Below, in pieces: positions 25,297 through 33,910 of a stretch of 64,000 bases of DNA. Position 1 is the first letter of the stretch, and every line of letters begins with the position of its first letter. The DNA is from Anaerosacchariphilus hominis (GTDB lineage: Bacteria > Bacillota > Clostridia > Lachnospirales > Lachnospiraceae). The stretch spans positions 124,001 to 188,000 of the forward strand of contig NZ_JACOOR010000001.1 in assembly GCF_014290175.1 (NCBI RefSeq), written 5' to 3'. The position numbers were made by a program, and so were the translations under genes. Below the pieces are notes generated by a model. The model ran no database searches, had not been told where the DNA came from, and saw nothing but the letters and a program-made list of their open reading frames with translations.

Positions 25297-25980
25297 ATGA
25301 ACGAAGAAATCATGAATGAAATCCAACCAGTCCGCCCCAAAGACCAGTTTACCTTTTCCTGCCGTCAATGCGGGGCGTGCTGCCGCAATATCGAAGGCTG
25401 TGTAATGGTGGAAAGTCTGGACGCCTACCGTCTGGCCCGCTACCTCCGGACAAAAGGTGAGCCCATCGAAGGAATAGAGGATTTCCTGTTCCGTTACTGC
25501 GAACCGGAACCACTGACTGAGGAAGGCTTCCCCATCTATATGCTCAAGACAAAAGCCCCCAACGACTCCTGCATCTTCCTTACGGATGGGCGCTGTTCCG
25601 TCTACCCTGCCCGTACCCGTACCTGCCGTATTTATCCTCTTACCGTAGGTCCAGGGGAGCGTGGCCGCGATTTTGAATACTGCCTATGTCTGGACCGGCA
25701 CCGGAGCCACTTTACCGGCAGCCGGGTATCCGTCAAGGACTGGCTGTATCAGAATTTTAAGCGGGAAGACAAAGAATACGTAAAGCGGGAATATGAGATC
25801 GCCACCGAACTGGGCAAACTGATGCGCGCCATTGACCCTGCCATGCGGCAAGGCATTGTATTCAAGGTACTCTACTACCGCTATTACAATTTTGATTTAG
25901 ACCAGCCTTTTCAGCCTCAGTATGAACAGAATAACCGACACCTGTTAGCAGACCTTCACCGGATTGCCAGGGAACAGTAA
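25297..25980 (+). CDS. YkgJ-type Fe/Zn cysteine-cluster protein
   Basis: 227 residues. The N-terminal CRQCGACCRNIEGCV and the later CSVYPARTRTCRIYPL are the two halves of the CxxCxxCC...C....C signature of YkgJ-family (UPF0153) proteins, which bind a metal or Fe-S centre; their reaction is not known. A third pair lies in EYCLCLDRH. ATG 25297 was chosen because GGAGG is 8 nt upstream; the longer frame to 25204 runs through the terminator. Such proteins recur in clostridial conjugative elements. Confidence 0.78.
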   Translation: MNEEIMNEIQPVRPKDQFTFSCRQCGACCRNIEGCVMVESLDAYRLARYLRTKGEPIEGIEDFLFRYCEPEPLTEEGFPIYMLKTKAPNDSCIFLTDGRCSVYPARTRTCRIYPLTVGPGERGRDFEYCLCLDRHRSHFTGSRVSVKDWLYQNFKREDKEYVKREYEIATELGKLMRAIDPAMRQGIVFKVLYYRYYNFDLDQPFQPQYEQNNRHLLADLHRIAREQ

Positions 25981-26015
25981 AAGGCAAATCGCTTTTAGAA
26001 AGGGGGCCTTATTCT

Positions 26016-26444
26016 ATGAATTTACACGAAACAGCAATGGGGCAAAGATTTTTTAATGTTCAGCTCCCCGCACTGATCAACACACTCAAAGAAATTGCGG
26101 CGGCGCTTTCCCGCCCTGCACCATCTGCTATATCCTTTCCGGCAGACCCACGCTTTCTCACTTCGCTCTATTACGGCGAATATGAAGCAGATGTGTTCAA
26201 GCCCGATAAACGCCTCACACCTTTTAACCAGGCAGTACAGCAGAAAGAAAAAGCTCTGCTTCCGCTGCTCTCCAGCGAGGCGTCCATCGCTTTTGAACAG
26301 TATCAGACTGCGGTACAATGCCGCAATTCTGCTGTATTGGAGCAGGCATACGCCTCTGGTTACCGTACCGCTGTACAGATGTTTGCAGCAGGCTTAGGCC
26401 CACAGCCGCCAGTACCGGAACATGAGGAGGATAGCAATGGATGA
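26016..26444 (+). CDS. Small helical element protein (DUF6809-like)
   Basis: 142 residues, mostly helical (FFNVQLPALINTLKEIAAAL, then LYYGEYEADVFKPDKRL). The start resembles short proteins I recall as DUF6809, which begin with a QLPxLIxxLKxIAxAL pattern, but this is a weak link. GGGGGCC is upstream. It overlaps the next gene by 8 nt. No function is known. Confidence 0.5.
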   Translation: MNLHETAMGQRFFNVQLPALINTLKEIAAALSRPAPSAISFPADPRFLTSLYYGEYEADVFKPDKRLTPFNQAVQQKEKALLPLLSSEASIAFEQYQTAVQCRNSAVLEQAYASGYRTAVQMFAAGLGPQPPVPEHEEDSNG

Positions 26445-26922
26445 AAACAGACTGCCCGAGCTGCCCCAAGAAACTTTTCGGCCAATGATCGCACAATCAG
26501 TCCAACTGGAACAGTTTTTGGGGGAAGAACTGATTTTTTGCTTTCAAGATCTTGATGGCGTCCATACCTTTACTACCTGCTATGGCGATATCTACAAAAC
26601 AGTCAACGCACTGCGGGATTATGTCCGGCTTCTGGAATCGGTATGCGATCAGTGGGAGCTGACTGGATTCCATCGTGCTACCTATGAGTACCATGCCGAA
26701 AAGCTTCGTAAAATTGCGGATAAGCTGCAAGCTGGTATCGGCTACGACTATGACAAAGCTGTGGAAAGATGCAAAAAGAAACGAGCCAAAAAGTCCCACA
26801 GCAGCGATGTCGGGGAAGATGCCCTTCTGCTGACGGTACGGGCTGCCAACAAGTCCGCTGACAATGAAAAGGAGGCTGCGCCTTATGAGGAAGATACCCC
26901 TTGGGAACCTGAACTCGAATAA
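26437..26922 (+). CDS. Unrecognised 161-residue element protein
   Basis: Soluble and acidic at both ends. A helical middle (YKTVNALRDYVRLLESVCDQ, YEYHAEKLRKIADKLQAG) is followed by a basic stretch KKKRAKKSH and an acidic tail. GAGGAGG is 8 nt before ATG 26437. It overlaps both neighbours, which indicates a tight operon. Confidence 0.5.
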   Translation: MDENRLPELPQETFRPMIAQSVQLEQFLGEELIFCFQDLDGVHTFTTCYGDIYKTVNALRDYVRLLESVCDQWELTGFHRATYEYHAEKLRKIADKLQAGIGYDYDKAVERCKKKRAKKSHSSDVGEDALLLTVRAANKSADNEKEAAPYEEDTPWEPELE

Positions 26923-27067
26923 CCCTATAAAAACATCTGTTAAAAAGTATCATGCAAGCGTTGCCCGGCAATCTTCCAGAGAACGGAACCGATTGCTGGC
27001 CTGCAAGAGCTTTGCGTTTACCCACGCCAATGTGCATGAGCACTGCCGCCACTTCCGGCGCGGATAA
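26885..27067 (+). CDS. Small basic 60-residue protein
   Basis: ATG 26885 follows AAAGGAGG (26868-26875) and overlaps the end of the previous gene in another frame. The product is rich in Arg, Lys, His and Ser (SVKKYHASVARQSSRERNRL, HEHCRHFRRG). It is read as real because of the perfect ribosome site and the compact operon. The function is unknown. Confidence 0.45.
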   Translation: MRKIPLGNLNSNNPIKTSVKKYHASVARQSSRERNRLLACKSFAFTHANVHEHCRHFRRG

Positions 27068-27097
27068 CCGCCCGGAAGTTACCCACGGAGGATGCCT

Positions 27098-27637
27098 ATG
27101 GAACGAGATGAACTACGCACCACTTTAGTGAACCATCTGGAAACCCTGCGGCGCAATCTGCAGGTTGTATCCATGGAGGTGCTGAAAACCAAGTACAAAA
27201 AACCATTTGATGCCTTGCGGCAAGACATCTGTAAAGCCGCTACCGCCTATACCCGCTTTCTGGTATTTGACGGTATGCGGATCAAACACAAATACTTTGA
27301 TGAGGCCGTACCCTATATAGATGCAGCTGTGAAGCAAACCAAGCGGCTCAAACAGATCTCAGATGCTGCCTTTCAGCGCCAGGATATTGACGAGATCGAA
27401 TCCCTCGCCCTTGCCCTGCGCAAAGAGATAGAAGCAGCTCTGCAGCCCTTCTATATGGGACATATGTGCCTTTATGTGACGCCGGAATGCTTTGACGACC
27501 CGCCCAAGACGCCGGAAGTCTACAACGATGCAACCGCCTGCGTCTGGCGGGATGGTACATGGCAGCTTCTGGAGGATACCAGCAACGGGTTCCTACTCTT
27601 TGTTCAATCCAAATCCAAGGAGGAAGCTGCCGCATGA
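27098..27637 (+). CDS. Unrecognised helical element protein
   Basis: 179 residues: an N-terminal helical half (LRTTLVNHLETLRRNLQVVS, then LRQDICKAATAYTRFLVF) and a C-terminal half ending in a Trp-containing beta part (NDATACVWRDGTWQLLEDTS). ATG 27098 is the best-spaced start after GGAGG; ATG 27092 abuts it. It is coupled to the next gene by ATGA. Confidence 0.5.
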   Translation: MERDELRTTLVNHLETLRRNLQVVSMEVLKTKYKKPFDALRQDICKAATAYTRFLVFDGMRIKHKYFDEAVPYIDAAVKQTKRLKQISDAAFQRQDIDEIESLALALRKEIEAALQPFYMGHMCLYVTPECFDDPPKTPEVYNDATACVWRDGTWQLLEDTSNGFLLFVQSKSKEEAAA

Positions 27638-28179
27638 AAAATACATCCCAGCAATATCTAAACAGCGAAGCACACGGTTATCTCATGGAGGCCAAAGCCT
27701 GCAAGCTTTTGCTCAAAGACTTGGAGCGCATCCGCGCCAAGCTCAAGCGGCACATCGAAAAGGAAGCCGCAGACCGCGAGGCAGAATTTGAAGCAGCTAT
27801 GCAATACCATAGCGAAAGCGACATCCAGGAAGCCTACGGCTGGGAATTTATCAGCGAACAGCAGTATGAGCGCTATCTGGAATTGTTCCGTCAAGGCCGC
27901 AAGGCGCTTGATGAACACAGCCCCACTGTTACAGAGCTGGCTCTCTCCATCCTGAACCGCATCTTTCAGGATATTGATAGAGACTGCCGCCAATGCGAGT
28001 TTGAAGCCCTGTCGCCGGAAGAACAGCTTGCTGAGTTGAAGTGTGCTGAAGAATCCAAGCAGGCATGGAGGCAGTATATCGCCAGTCTGAAAGAAATGGT
28101 CGGCTCTATGACTGGAAAGACCAATGACCACACTGCGTCAAAAAATGCAGCAACTATACACAAGGAGGATGTAAAATGA
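27634..28179 (+). CDS. Unrecognised coiled-coil-rich element protein
   Basis: 181 residues, strongly helical and charged: LMEAKACKLLLKDLERIRAK then LKRHIEKEAADREAEFEAAM suggests a long coiled coil. A second helical part (CEFEALSPEEQLAELKCAEE) lies near the C-terminus. It is coupled at both ends by ATGA overlaps (27634-27637 and 28176-28179). No family is recognised. Confidence 0.5.
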   Translation: MKNTSQQYLNSEAHGYLMEAKACKLLLKDLERIRAKLKRHIEKEAADREAEFEAAMQYHSESDIQEAYGWEFISEQQYERYLELFRQGRKALDEHSPTVTELALSILNRIFQDIDRDCRQCEFEALSPEEQLAELKCAEESKQAWRQYIASLKEMVGSMTGKTNDHTASKNAATIHKEDVK

Positions 28180-29270
28180 AAATTCACGAAGATCGTTCTC
28201 ATATGAATATTGATACCAGATGGTTTGAAAAAGGCTATGCCAAAGAAGATGTCCACTCCCTACGCCTGCAGTCCCTATGCACCGAAGCAGAGGCAGCAGC
28301 CAACAAACAGTTTTATGACAGCCACACCCGCGAAGAATGGGAGCAGTATATCCGTCAGGCAAGTTTGGAGAGCAGCGCAGCAATGAAACCCGTCATGGAA
28401 GCCATCGCACAGGACTTTGTCTGCTACCAGTATGACGAAAATATCCCTGTGTCCTATGGCAGCGACCGATGGGATCTGTACTTCTGGTGTAATCCCTTTA
28501 ACGGCGCCGCAGACGCATCCGAACGGGATTTCTCATATTTCACGCTGACCTTTAACGAACGTCAGACGCTGGAGAAACGAAGAAAAATCTGTCAACAGGT
28601 GCTGGATCTCCTATGCTCACGCTTTCAGGAGCATCCTAATCTCGATGTAGCCGTACAGTATTCCATATGGTTTGACCATCCAAAGATCCACGATGCGGTG
28701 GAGCGCGCAAAGCCCCGTCTGCATGGCCTGCGCTGTATTCAGGACCAAAAGGAAGGAAAGCTGCTCCTGCAGGACGGTGCCCTGCTCTTCAAGCCAAAAT
28801 ACGCAAAGAAATATACCCACACGCTGAGCCAGAGCCAGATTTTGTCCCTTAGTTGGGAACTGGGCGTAGAGGATGGAAAGCCTGATACCGATGCTGCACC
28901 TGTTACCTTGCCTTACAAGAAATTTGGTGCCACGCACCCCATCCAGCTGCAGGTGACTTCCTACCTGAACGGAAACCTTGCCATACAAATGGTGACATGG
29001 GAAAGCGGTGACCCGGAACCCTGGGCGACTCTCACCGTCAACCTGCCCGGCCAACGGCAAAAAGACCATGCCTTTATCGACACCAATGCCGATTCGGAAT
29101 TTCCCACCTGGCTCATCCGACATGGTCTGGCTATCCCAACCGGTCGCACCATGCAGAGTGGGTTCTGCACCTATCCTGAATATCGTTTTCGTGCCAACCG
29201 GCTGCAGGAGCTGGATCCGGAAGGGTATGCAGGCTACCTGAAAAACTTTGAAAGGCGGTGCAGCGCATGA
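28176..29270 (+). CDS. Element protein with C-terminal DUF4313-like domain
   Basis: 364 residues in two parts. Residues 1 to about 250 are unrecognised, with a Trp-rich segment (SYGSDRWDLYFWCNPFNG). From about 255 a DUF4313-like domain follows: LQVTSYLNGNLAIQMVTWES, PWATLTVNLPG, AFIDTNADSEFPTWLIRHGL and YPEYRFRANRLQELDPEGY. The same domain makes up the first half of the protein at 29719. The domain's function is unknown; it is found on conjugative elements. The gene is coupled to the next by ATGA. Confidence 0.65.
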   Translation: MKIHEDRSHMNIDTRWFEKGYAKEDVHSLRLQSLCTEAEAAANKQFYDSHTREEWEQYIRQASLESSAAMKPVMEAIAQDFVCYQYDENIPVSYGSDRWDLYFWCNPFNGAADASERDFSYFTLTFNERQTLEKRRKICQQVLDLLCSRFQEHPNLDVAVQYSIWFDHPKIHDAVERAKPRLHGLRCIQDQKEGKLLLQDGALLFKPKYAKKYTHTLSQSQILSLSWELGVEDGKPDTDAAPVTLPYKKFGATHPIQLQVTSYLNGNLAIQMVTWESGDPEPWATLTVNLPGQRQKDHAFIDTNADSEFPTWLIRHGLAIPTGRTMQSGFCTYPEYRFRANRLQELDPEGYAGYLKNFERRCSA

Positions 29271-29590
29271 AATATAAGGCAGTTTATGATGTACTGAATG
29301 AAAGGCGGCAGACTACCCCCGGTTTCTGTTATCATGACCGCAGCGGCTGGCGTGCTTACCCCCAGACCTACATGACCATGCAGTGCCCTTTATGGATTAT
29401 TGCTGAAGATGCTGCCACGGGCAGGCGTCTGTGGATCACCCAGGAGGGCACCCGATTTAGCATTTCCATTCGAAGGATGGATGAACGGGGGCGTAACTAT
29501 GGCCCTACCTATCGCATTACTTGTGAAAACAGGACAAAGCTGGCTCAGGTTCTGCGCTATCAGTTTGAGTCAAAGACTTTGGCTGTGTAG
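29267..29590 (+). CDS. Small protein matching the C-terminal half of the 29719 product
   Basis: 107 residues. GFCYHDRSGWRAYP, CPLWIIAEDAATGRRLWITQ and the closing TKLAQVLRYQFE align clearly with GFSYTDYSGWRCPD, LPLWIEASDPSHGRKFIFTQ and MAAELMTMFQEEL of the protein encoded at 29719. The DUF4313-like part is on the preceding gene here, whereas it is fused in the 29719 protein. It starts at ATG 29267 in an ATGA overlap. The function is unknown, but the fusion argues that the two parts act together. Confidence 0.65.
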   Translation: MKYKAVYDVLNERRQTTPGFCYHDRSGWRAYPQTYMTMQCPLWIIAEDAATGRRLWITQEGTRFSISIRRMDERGRNYGPTYRITCENRTKLAQVLRYQFESKTLAV

Positions 29591-29659
29591 CTGACGATGA
29601 CCAGAGAGGAACTGCATTCCTCTCCCTGCTCCGGTTTCCTTGTTCGGAACACACACTAA

Positions 29660-29704
29660 GAAGCACCGGCAATCTGCATTTTTGCAGGCGTCCGGTGCTT
29701 CTTT
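29660..29704 (+). terminator. Terminator between DUF4313 paralogs
   Basis: Stem AGAAGCACCGG / CCGGTGCTTCT with an inner TGCA/TGCA stem, followed by TTT. The ribosome site of the next gene starts immediately behind it. Confidence 0.75.
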
Positions 29705-29718
29705 GGAGGAAAACGCTT

Positions 29719-30426
29719 ATGAATACTCTCGCATTTACGCTGGGCGAACACCGAGCCCAGCTGACTTTGAAAATCAGTACATATCCCAACGGCAATCTCG
29801 CCATCAAACTTTATGAAAAGGATCACGGCATCCTGATTTTTTGGGAAACCCTTACCACCAACTTAACCGGAATCCGCCCCGACCACTGCGCTTTCATCAA
29901 TATAAAAGCCGCAGACGGACTTTTTCCGGTCTGGCTATCAGACAATCACCTTGCGGAACCTACCGGACAAATTCTTGAATCGAATGGCTGTCTTTACCCT
30001 GAATACCTGTTTTATGGCAAAGAATTGGACGCCCTGGACCATGAGGGGCACACCCTCTACATCCGGCATCAGAAAGGCGAGCTGGGGCGCCGCTTTGAGC
30101 GGCTATATCTTGCCCTGCGCCGGCTGGCACGAGAAATCAATGGGTTCAGCTACACTGATTACAGCGGCTGGCGGTGTCCAGATGGGGTTTCCACCACCCT
30201 GCCCCTCTGGATCGAGGCGTCTGACCCTTCTCATGGCCGCAAATTCATCTTCACACAGAAAGGACCCGCACTCCAGACTACCATCCGCTATGCCGATGGT
30301 ACGAAAAAGCAGCGCATCTACCGGCGTAAAGAGGACATGGCTGCCGAACTGATGACCATGTTTCAGGAGGAATTGCGTGTCTACCCTCCCTGGTCTGAAA
30401 ACCGGAGGAATCGGTACGAATATTAA
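29719..30426 (+). CDS. DUF4313-like fusion protein
   Basis: 235 residues. The first half is DUF4313-like (LKISTYPNGNLAIKLYEKDH, FWETLTTNLTGI, LFPVWLSDNHLAEPTG, YPEYLFYGKELDALDHEGH). The second half matches the separate small protein encoded at 29267 (FSYTDYSGWRCPDG, PLWIEASDP). GGAGG precedes ATG 29719 by 10 nt. This gene is thus a fused paralog of the two genes just upstream. No enzymatic motif is visible. Confidence 0.65.
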   Translation: MNTLAFTLGEHRAQLTLKISTYPNGNLAIKLYEKDHGILIFWETLTTNLTGIRPDHCAFINIKAADGLFPVWLSDNHLAEPTGQILESNGCLYPEYLFYGKELDALDHEGHTLYIRHQKGELGRRFERLYLALRRLAREINGFSYTDYSGWRCPDGVSTTLPLWIEASDPSHGRKFIFTQKGPALQTTIRYADGTKKQRIYRRKEDMAAELMTMFQEELRVYPPWSENRRNRYEY

Positions 30427-30452
30427 AGGTAGTAAAATAGGAGGACATCATC

Positions 30453-31109
30453 ATGAAGATCCGTATCTATCCCCAACCCCTGTTGGAAACCGTATGGCAG
30501 CAGGACAAACTGCTGTTTACCCCAGAGGCAGCGCAACCACCCTTGTGTCTTCGGTGTGGTCAGCCGCTGGACCGCAGGCTGGTCATCAACGCCCTGAGCC
30601 GCTATGCAGATGTCCATATCTGCGAGGCGTGCGGTATGGATGAAGCCCTGCGTGATGCCAACCGTTGCCCTCTCCCTCTAGCAGAATGGGCGGCTGTCAA
30701 AAACGGTTTGAGCCAGCAGCAGACCGATTTTGAGGATCCGCTGCTGACTACTTCCTGCACCTTTGAAGATCTGTTTCAGCAAGGCTCCCGTCCTGCCAGC
30801 GAGATAGCCTATTCCCGTTCTGATTATGATGGATGGAAATGGTGGACCACCTGGCATCAGTGCCAAAAGGATACGCCTGTTCTGGAAGTTGCCCGTGAAA
30901 TTGATGCTTTTCAGAATGCGCTGTTCCAACTGCCGGAGTTTCGGAATTTGGACACGCTGACACGGTTCTGTCGAGGGTACGCCCAGCCCACCAGCGAGCC
31001 CACCGAATTCAATCTGTATTCGGAAACTGCCCACTTTTATATCTGGCTGCGGCTAGTCACCCGGCATCGAGATTATAATGCCTATGTGCATTACTATCTG
31101 AAAGGTTAA
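30453..31109 (+). CDS. Zinc-ribbon-containing element protein, unknown
   Basis: 218 residues. CLRCGQPLDRR and ICEACGMDEAL form a CxxC...CxxC zinc-ribbon pattern at about 32-62. Behind it lies a helical region with a Trp-rich strand (DGWKWWTTWHQCQK). No catalytic residue set is recognised. AGGAGG is 8 nt before the ATG. It is the last gene of the element backbone and is followed by a terminator and the thiamin operon. Confidence 0.6.
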   Translation: MKIRIYPQPLLETVWQQDKLLFTPEAAQPPLCLRCGQPLDRRLVINALSRYADVHICEACGMDEALRDANRCPLPLAEWAAVKNGLSQQQTDFEDPLLTTSCTFEDLFQQGSRPASEIAYSRSDYDGWKWWTTWHQCQKDTPVLEVAREIDAFQNALFQLPEFRNLDTLTRFCRGYAQPTSEPTEFNLYSETAHFYIWLRLVTRHRDYNAYVHYYLKG

Positions 31110-31117
31110 AAGTTTGC

Positions 31118-31165
31118 AACGCACTGGATACAGTATGCCTATCAGCTCTGTATTCGGTGCGTTTT
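31118..31165 (+). terminator. Terminator at the right end of the element backbone
   Basis: Stem AACGCAC / GTGCGTT extended by ATACAG / CTGTAT, followed by TTTCTC. After it the sequence becomes clearly more A/T-rich. Confidence 0.7.
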
Positions 31166-31428
31166 TCTCTCTTCTTATATACCGCACCATAATCATATCC
31201 AAAAGATTTATGAAAAATAGGATACATTAGCCCCTTAATGTAACCCAGTGATAAAAAATGCCGGCGAAGAGGTGCCAAATCCTCCGCATCTGCCTCTCAT
31301 TTTTTGTCCATTTTCCCGCATTTAGAACCCCGTTTTGAGGGGAACAGGATAACTTTATCCGCCTGCCTGCCGACCATGCGGAAAACCCCTTGATTTCCGT
31401 GGACTTTTACCGCCCTAAATGCGTAGAC

Positions 31429-31457
31429 TTGACTTTTGTGGACTTCTTAACTATAAT
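31429..31457 (+). promoter_or_regulatory. Promoter of the thiamin operon
   Basis: TTGACT (31429-31434) and TATAAT (31452-31457) with a 17-nt spacer, placed just upstream of the first TPP riboswitch. About 250 nt before it (31170-31428) hold no gene that I can support. Confidence 0.75.
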
Positions 31458-31467
31458 AATATTCAAG

Positions 31468-31547
31468 CAGGGGGACTACCTTGTAGTTGAGAAGGTTAAA
31501 ACCTGACCCTTTGAACCTGTTGGCTAATACCAACGCAGGGAGCTGAA
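31468..31547 (+). ncRNA. TPP riboswitch 1 (THI element)
   Basis: The conserved parts of the thiamin-pyrophosphate aptamer are present in order: GGGGGACT, AGTTGAGA, ACCTGACCCTTTGAACCTG, TGGCTAATACCA and CGCAGGGAGCTGAA. It is followed by its own terminator (31569-31600). Binding of TPP should favour termination and stop expression of the tenA operon. Confidence 0.9.
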
Positions 31548-31568
31548 GAATACAGATTCGTATTTTTT

Positions 31569-31600
31569 GGACATTCTCTGTTTTGGGAATGTCCTTTTTT
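31569..31600 (+). terminator. Expression-platform terminator of TPP riboswitch 1
   Basis: Stem GGACATTC / GAATGTCC with an 8-nt loop followed by six T. Regulated by the aptamer just upstream. Confidence 0.85.
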
Positions 31601-31625
31601 AATTGAATAAGATATGATATGTGTT

Positions 31626-31704
31626 TGCGAGGGAACTGAACAAGTTGAAAAAGGTAAGACCTGACCTCTGGACCTGTCGGCTAATACCGGCGTAGGGAAG
31701 CAAT
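31626..31704 (+). ncRNA. TPP riboswitch 2 (THI element) in tandem
   Basis: A second aptamer with GAGGGAACT, AGTTGAAAAAGG, ACCTGACCTCTGGACCTG, CGGCTAATACCGG and CGTAGGGAAGCAA. It differs clearly from the first copy in sequence but not in layout, so this is not a recent duplication. Its own terminator follows. Two switches in series should give tighter or steeper repression by TPP, as described for tenA of Bacillus anthracis. Confidence 0.9.
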
Positions 31705-31729
31705 TTCTTACGCTCGTATTGCGTCTGAA

Positions 31730-31763
31730 AGAGCTTCTAATTGTTTTAGAGGCTCTATTTTTT
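31730..31763 (+). terminator. Expression-platform terminator of TPP riboswitch 2
   Basis: Stem AGAGCTTCTA / TAGAGGCTCT (one mismatch) with a 7-nt loop and seven T, ending 20 nt before the tenA start and just upstream of its AGGAGG. Confidence 0.85.
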
Positions 31764-31782
31764 TATCTTAGGAGGATCAAAC

Positions 31783-32457
31783 ATGGCATTTATGAAAGAC
31801 ATCTTAACCCATAACATCCCCATTTGGGAAGAATGTGCAGCTACCCCATTTGTGCAGGAAGTGCAAACTGGAAAGCTACCTCTTGAAAAATTCAAGAGAT
31901 ATATGATTCAGGATAGTATCTATCTAAAAAACTATGCCCGCATATACGGAAAGGCAATTTTTCATGCTGCTACATTAAGAGAAATTCAGCTTTACTACTC
32001 CATGCTGAACTTTGTAAATGATACGGAATCGGAAGTGCGGCTGGATTATCTAAAGCAATTTTACATAACAGATGATGATATTGAACTGATCGCCCCTTTG
32101 CCTGAAAATCAAAATTACATTGATTTCATGTTTGAGATTGCGTCACATGGAAAGAATGAAGAAATTTTAATGGCGGTTCTTCCCTGTATGTTAAGTTACA
32201 GCTATATATTCCGCAAACTGGCGTCTGTCCCCACAAGCAAAGAATCAAGATATTGGGACTTTATCAAAGATTATGCCGATGAACAATATGCAGAAAGCTG
32301 CAAAGAATGGTCTGCTTTTGCAGAGCATAAATGTGCTGGGTTATCAGAAGCAAATAAAAAGTATCTGGCTGGTATTTTTGAGAAAGCAAGTTTGTTAGAA
32401 CTTGCTTTTTGGAAGATGGCCTATCGGAACGAGAGAATGGAGGAAAATGCAAAATGA
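31783..32457 (+). CDS. tenA: TenA-type aminopyrimidine aminohydrolase (thiaminase II)
   Basis: Cytosolic enzyme that hydrolyses aminopyrimidine breakdown products of thiamin to HMP for re-use. The family features are visible: FVQEVQTGKLPLEKFKRYMI, YLKNYARIY, and in the C-terminal part CMLSYSYIFRKL and WDFIKDYADEQYAESCKEW. The catalytic Cys is probably that in AVLPCMLSY. Length (224) is typical. It is the first gene behind the tandem TPP riboswitches, with AGGAGG, and is coupled to thiD by ATGA. Confidence 0.93.
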   Translation: MAFMKDILTHNIPIWEECAATPFVQEVQTGKLPLEKFKRYMIQDSIYLKNYARIYGKAIFHAATLREIQLYYSMLNFVNDTESEVRLDYLKQFYITDDDIELIAPLPENQNYIDFMFEIASHGKNEEILMAVLPCMLSYSYIFRKLASVPTSKESRYWDFIKDYADEQYAESCKEWSAFAEHKCAGLSEANKKYLAGIFEKASLLELAFWKMAYRNERMEENAK

Positions 32458-33257
32458 AAAAAGTATTGTCCATTGCCGGATCAGATTGCAGCGGAGGTGC
32501 AGGTATTCAGGCTGATTTGAAAACTTTTTCTGCTCACGGCGTATTTGGAATGAGTGTTATTGTTTCTGTTGTTGCAGAGAACACCAGCCGCGTTATCGAC
32601 ATCCAAGATATTACCCCGGATATGATTGAAAAACAGATTGACGCCGTATTTGAAGATATTGAAGTGGACGCAGTAAAAATCGGTATGCTTTCTACACCAG
32701 AATGTATGAAAGCGGTGGCAAAGAAACTATTACAATATAAGCCCCAAAATGTTGTAATCGACCCGGTTATGTATGCCAAAAATGGCTGCCCATTGATGAA
32801 TCCTACGGCGGTTTCCACCTTGATAGACACAGTAATTCCACTTGCCGATGTACTTACTCCGAATATTCCAGAGGCAGAGAAAATAGCGGATATGCAGATT
32901 TCCACAGTTTCAGATATGGAGGCTGCCGCAAGAAAAATATATGCCATGGGTTGTAAGGCGATTGTTGTCAAGGGTGGACATCATATAGGAAATGCTGTTG
33001 ATGTCCTATTTGATGGAGAAAATTTCTACCATTTTGAAACATCCCGCATTGATACGAAAAATACTCATGGGACAGGCTGTACCTTTTCTTCTGCAATCGC
33101 TTCCCAGCTTGCAAAGGGAAAAAGTGTTCCGCTTGCAGTCGAATCTGCAAAGGCATATGTCACAATGGCAATCGAACACTCTCTTGCGATTGGGAAAGGC
33201 TGTGGCCCGACGCACCATTTCTACGAATTGTATCAGCATGGTTTATCTAAAGAATAG
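32454..33257 (+). CDS. thiD: ThiD, HMP/HMP-phosphate kinase
   Basis: Ribokinase-fold kinase that phosphorylates HMP to HMP-P and HMP-PP. It starts [20 protein letters not shown], the canonical N-terminus, with [30 protein letters not shown] and the catalytic-base region [17 protein letters not shown]. 267 residues is the usual size. The first four bases overlap tenA (ATGA). An in-frame ATG at 32409 inside tenA was not used because the protein family starts here. Confidence 0.94.
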   Translation: MKKVLSIAGSDCSGGAGIQADLKTFSAHGVFGMSVIVSVVAENTSRVIDIQDITPDMIEKQIDAVFEDIEVDAVKIGMLSTPECMKAVAKKLLQYKPQNVVIDPVMYAKNGCPLMNPTAVSTLIDTVIPLADVLTPNIPEAEKIADMQISTVSDMEAAARKIYAMGCKAIVVKGGHHIGNAVDVLFDGENFYHFETSRIDTKNTHGTGCTFSSAIASQLAKGKSVPLAVESAKAYVTMAIEHSLAIGKGCGPTHHFYELYQHGLSKE

Positions 33258-33268
33258 GCAGGTGCAAA

Positions 33269-33910
33269 ATGAACTTTGATTATACACTTTATCTTGTTAC
33301 TGATCGTCAACTAATGAGCTGCGATAGCCTGACAGAAGCGGTGGAACAGGCAATTTTAGGAGGCTGCACAATGATACAACTCCGAGAAAAAGAATTGTCC
33401 TCATTAGAATTTTACAATCAGGCTGTTGCCGTGAAACAGGTTACGGATAAATACCATATTCCCCTTATCATAAACGACCGGATAGATATTGCAATGGCTG
33501 TGCAGGCTACGGGGGTACATATTGGACAGCATGATTTACCTGCGGCTGCCGTCCGCAAAGTAATAGGAGAAAATATGCTGTTGGGGGTATCTGCTTCTTC
33601 CATTGCAGAAGCAATACAGGCACAACAGGATGGTGCGGATTATTTGGGAGTTGGCGCAATGTTCCCTACTGGAACTAAAACCGACGCTGATTCTGTATCA
33701 ATGGAAGAATTACAGAAAATCCGCGCAGCCGTTTCTTTGCCGATAGTTGTTATTGGCGGTATCAATAAGGGAAATGCAGGGCGTTTCAAGCCCATGGGAA
33801 TTGACGGGCTGGCTGTTGTATCTGCCATCATAGCGCAGTCTGATATAAAAGCTGCTGCTGCGGAACTGAAAGATTTATTTTGCGGAAAGGAAAAGAAAAA
33901 TGGATTTTAA
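33269..33910 (+). CDS. thiE: ThiE, thiamin-phosphate synthase
   Basis: TIM-barrel enzyme joining HMP-PP and thiazole phosphate to thiamin phosphate. Signatures: [61 protein letters not shown] and the phosphate-binding [12 protein letters not shown]. The length of 213 is standard. It is 11 nt after thiD and overlaps the HAD gene by 11 nt. The usual thiazole kinase gene thiM is not in this operon. Confidence 0.94.
   Translation: MNFDYTLYLVTDRQLMSCDSLTEAVEQAILGGCTMIQLREKELSSLEFYNQAVAVKQVTDKYHIPLIINDRIDIAMAVQATGVHIGQHDLPAAAVRKVIGENMLLGVSASSIAEAIQAQQDGADYLGVGAMFPTGTKTDADSVSMEELQKIRAAVSLPIVVIGGINKGNAGRFKPMGIDGLAVVSAIIAQSDIKAAAAELKDLFCGKEKKNGF

Noticed and set aside
31241..31340. A hairpin-like, GC-rich patch before the thiamin promoter, considered as an attachment site or a third riboswitch
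   Set aside because: None of the conserved TPP aptamer segments are present, and no matching repeat that would support an attachment site was found in the window.
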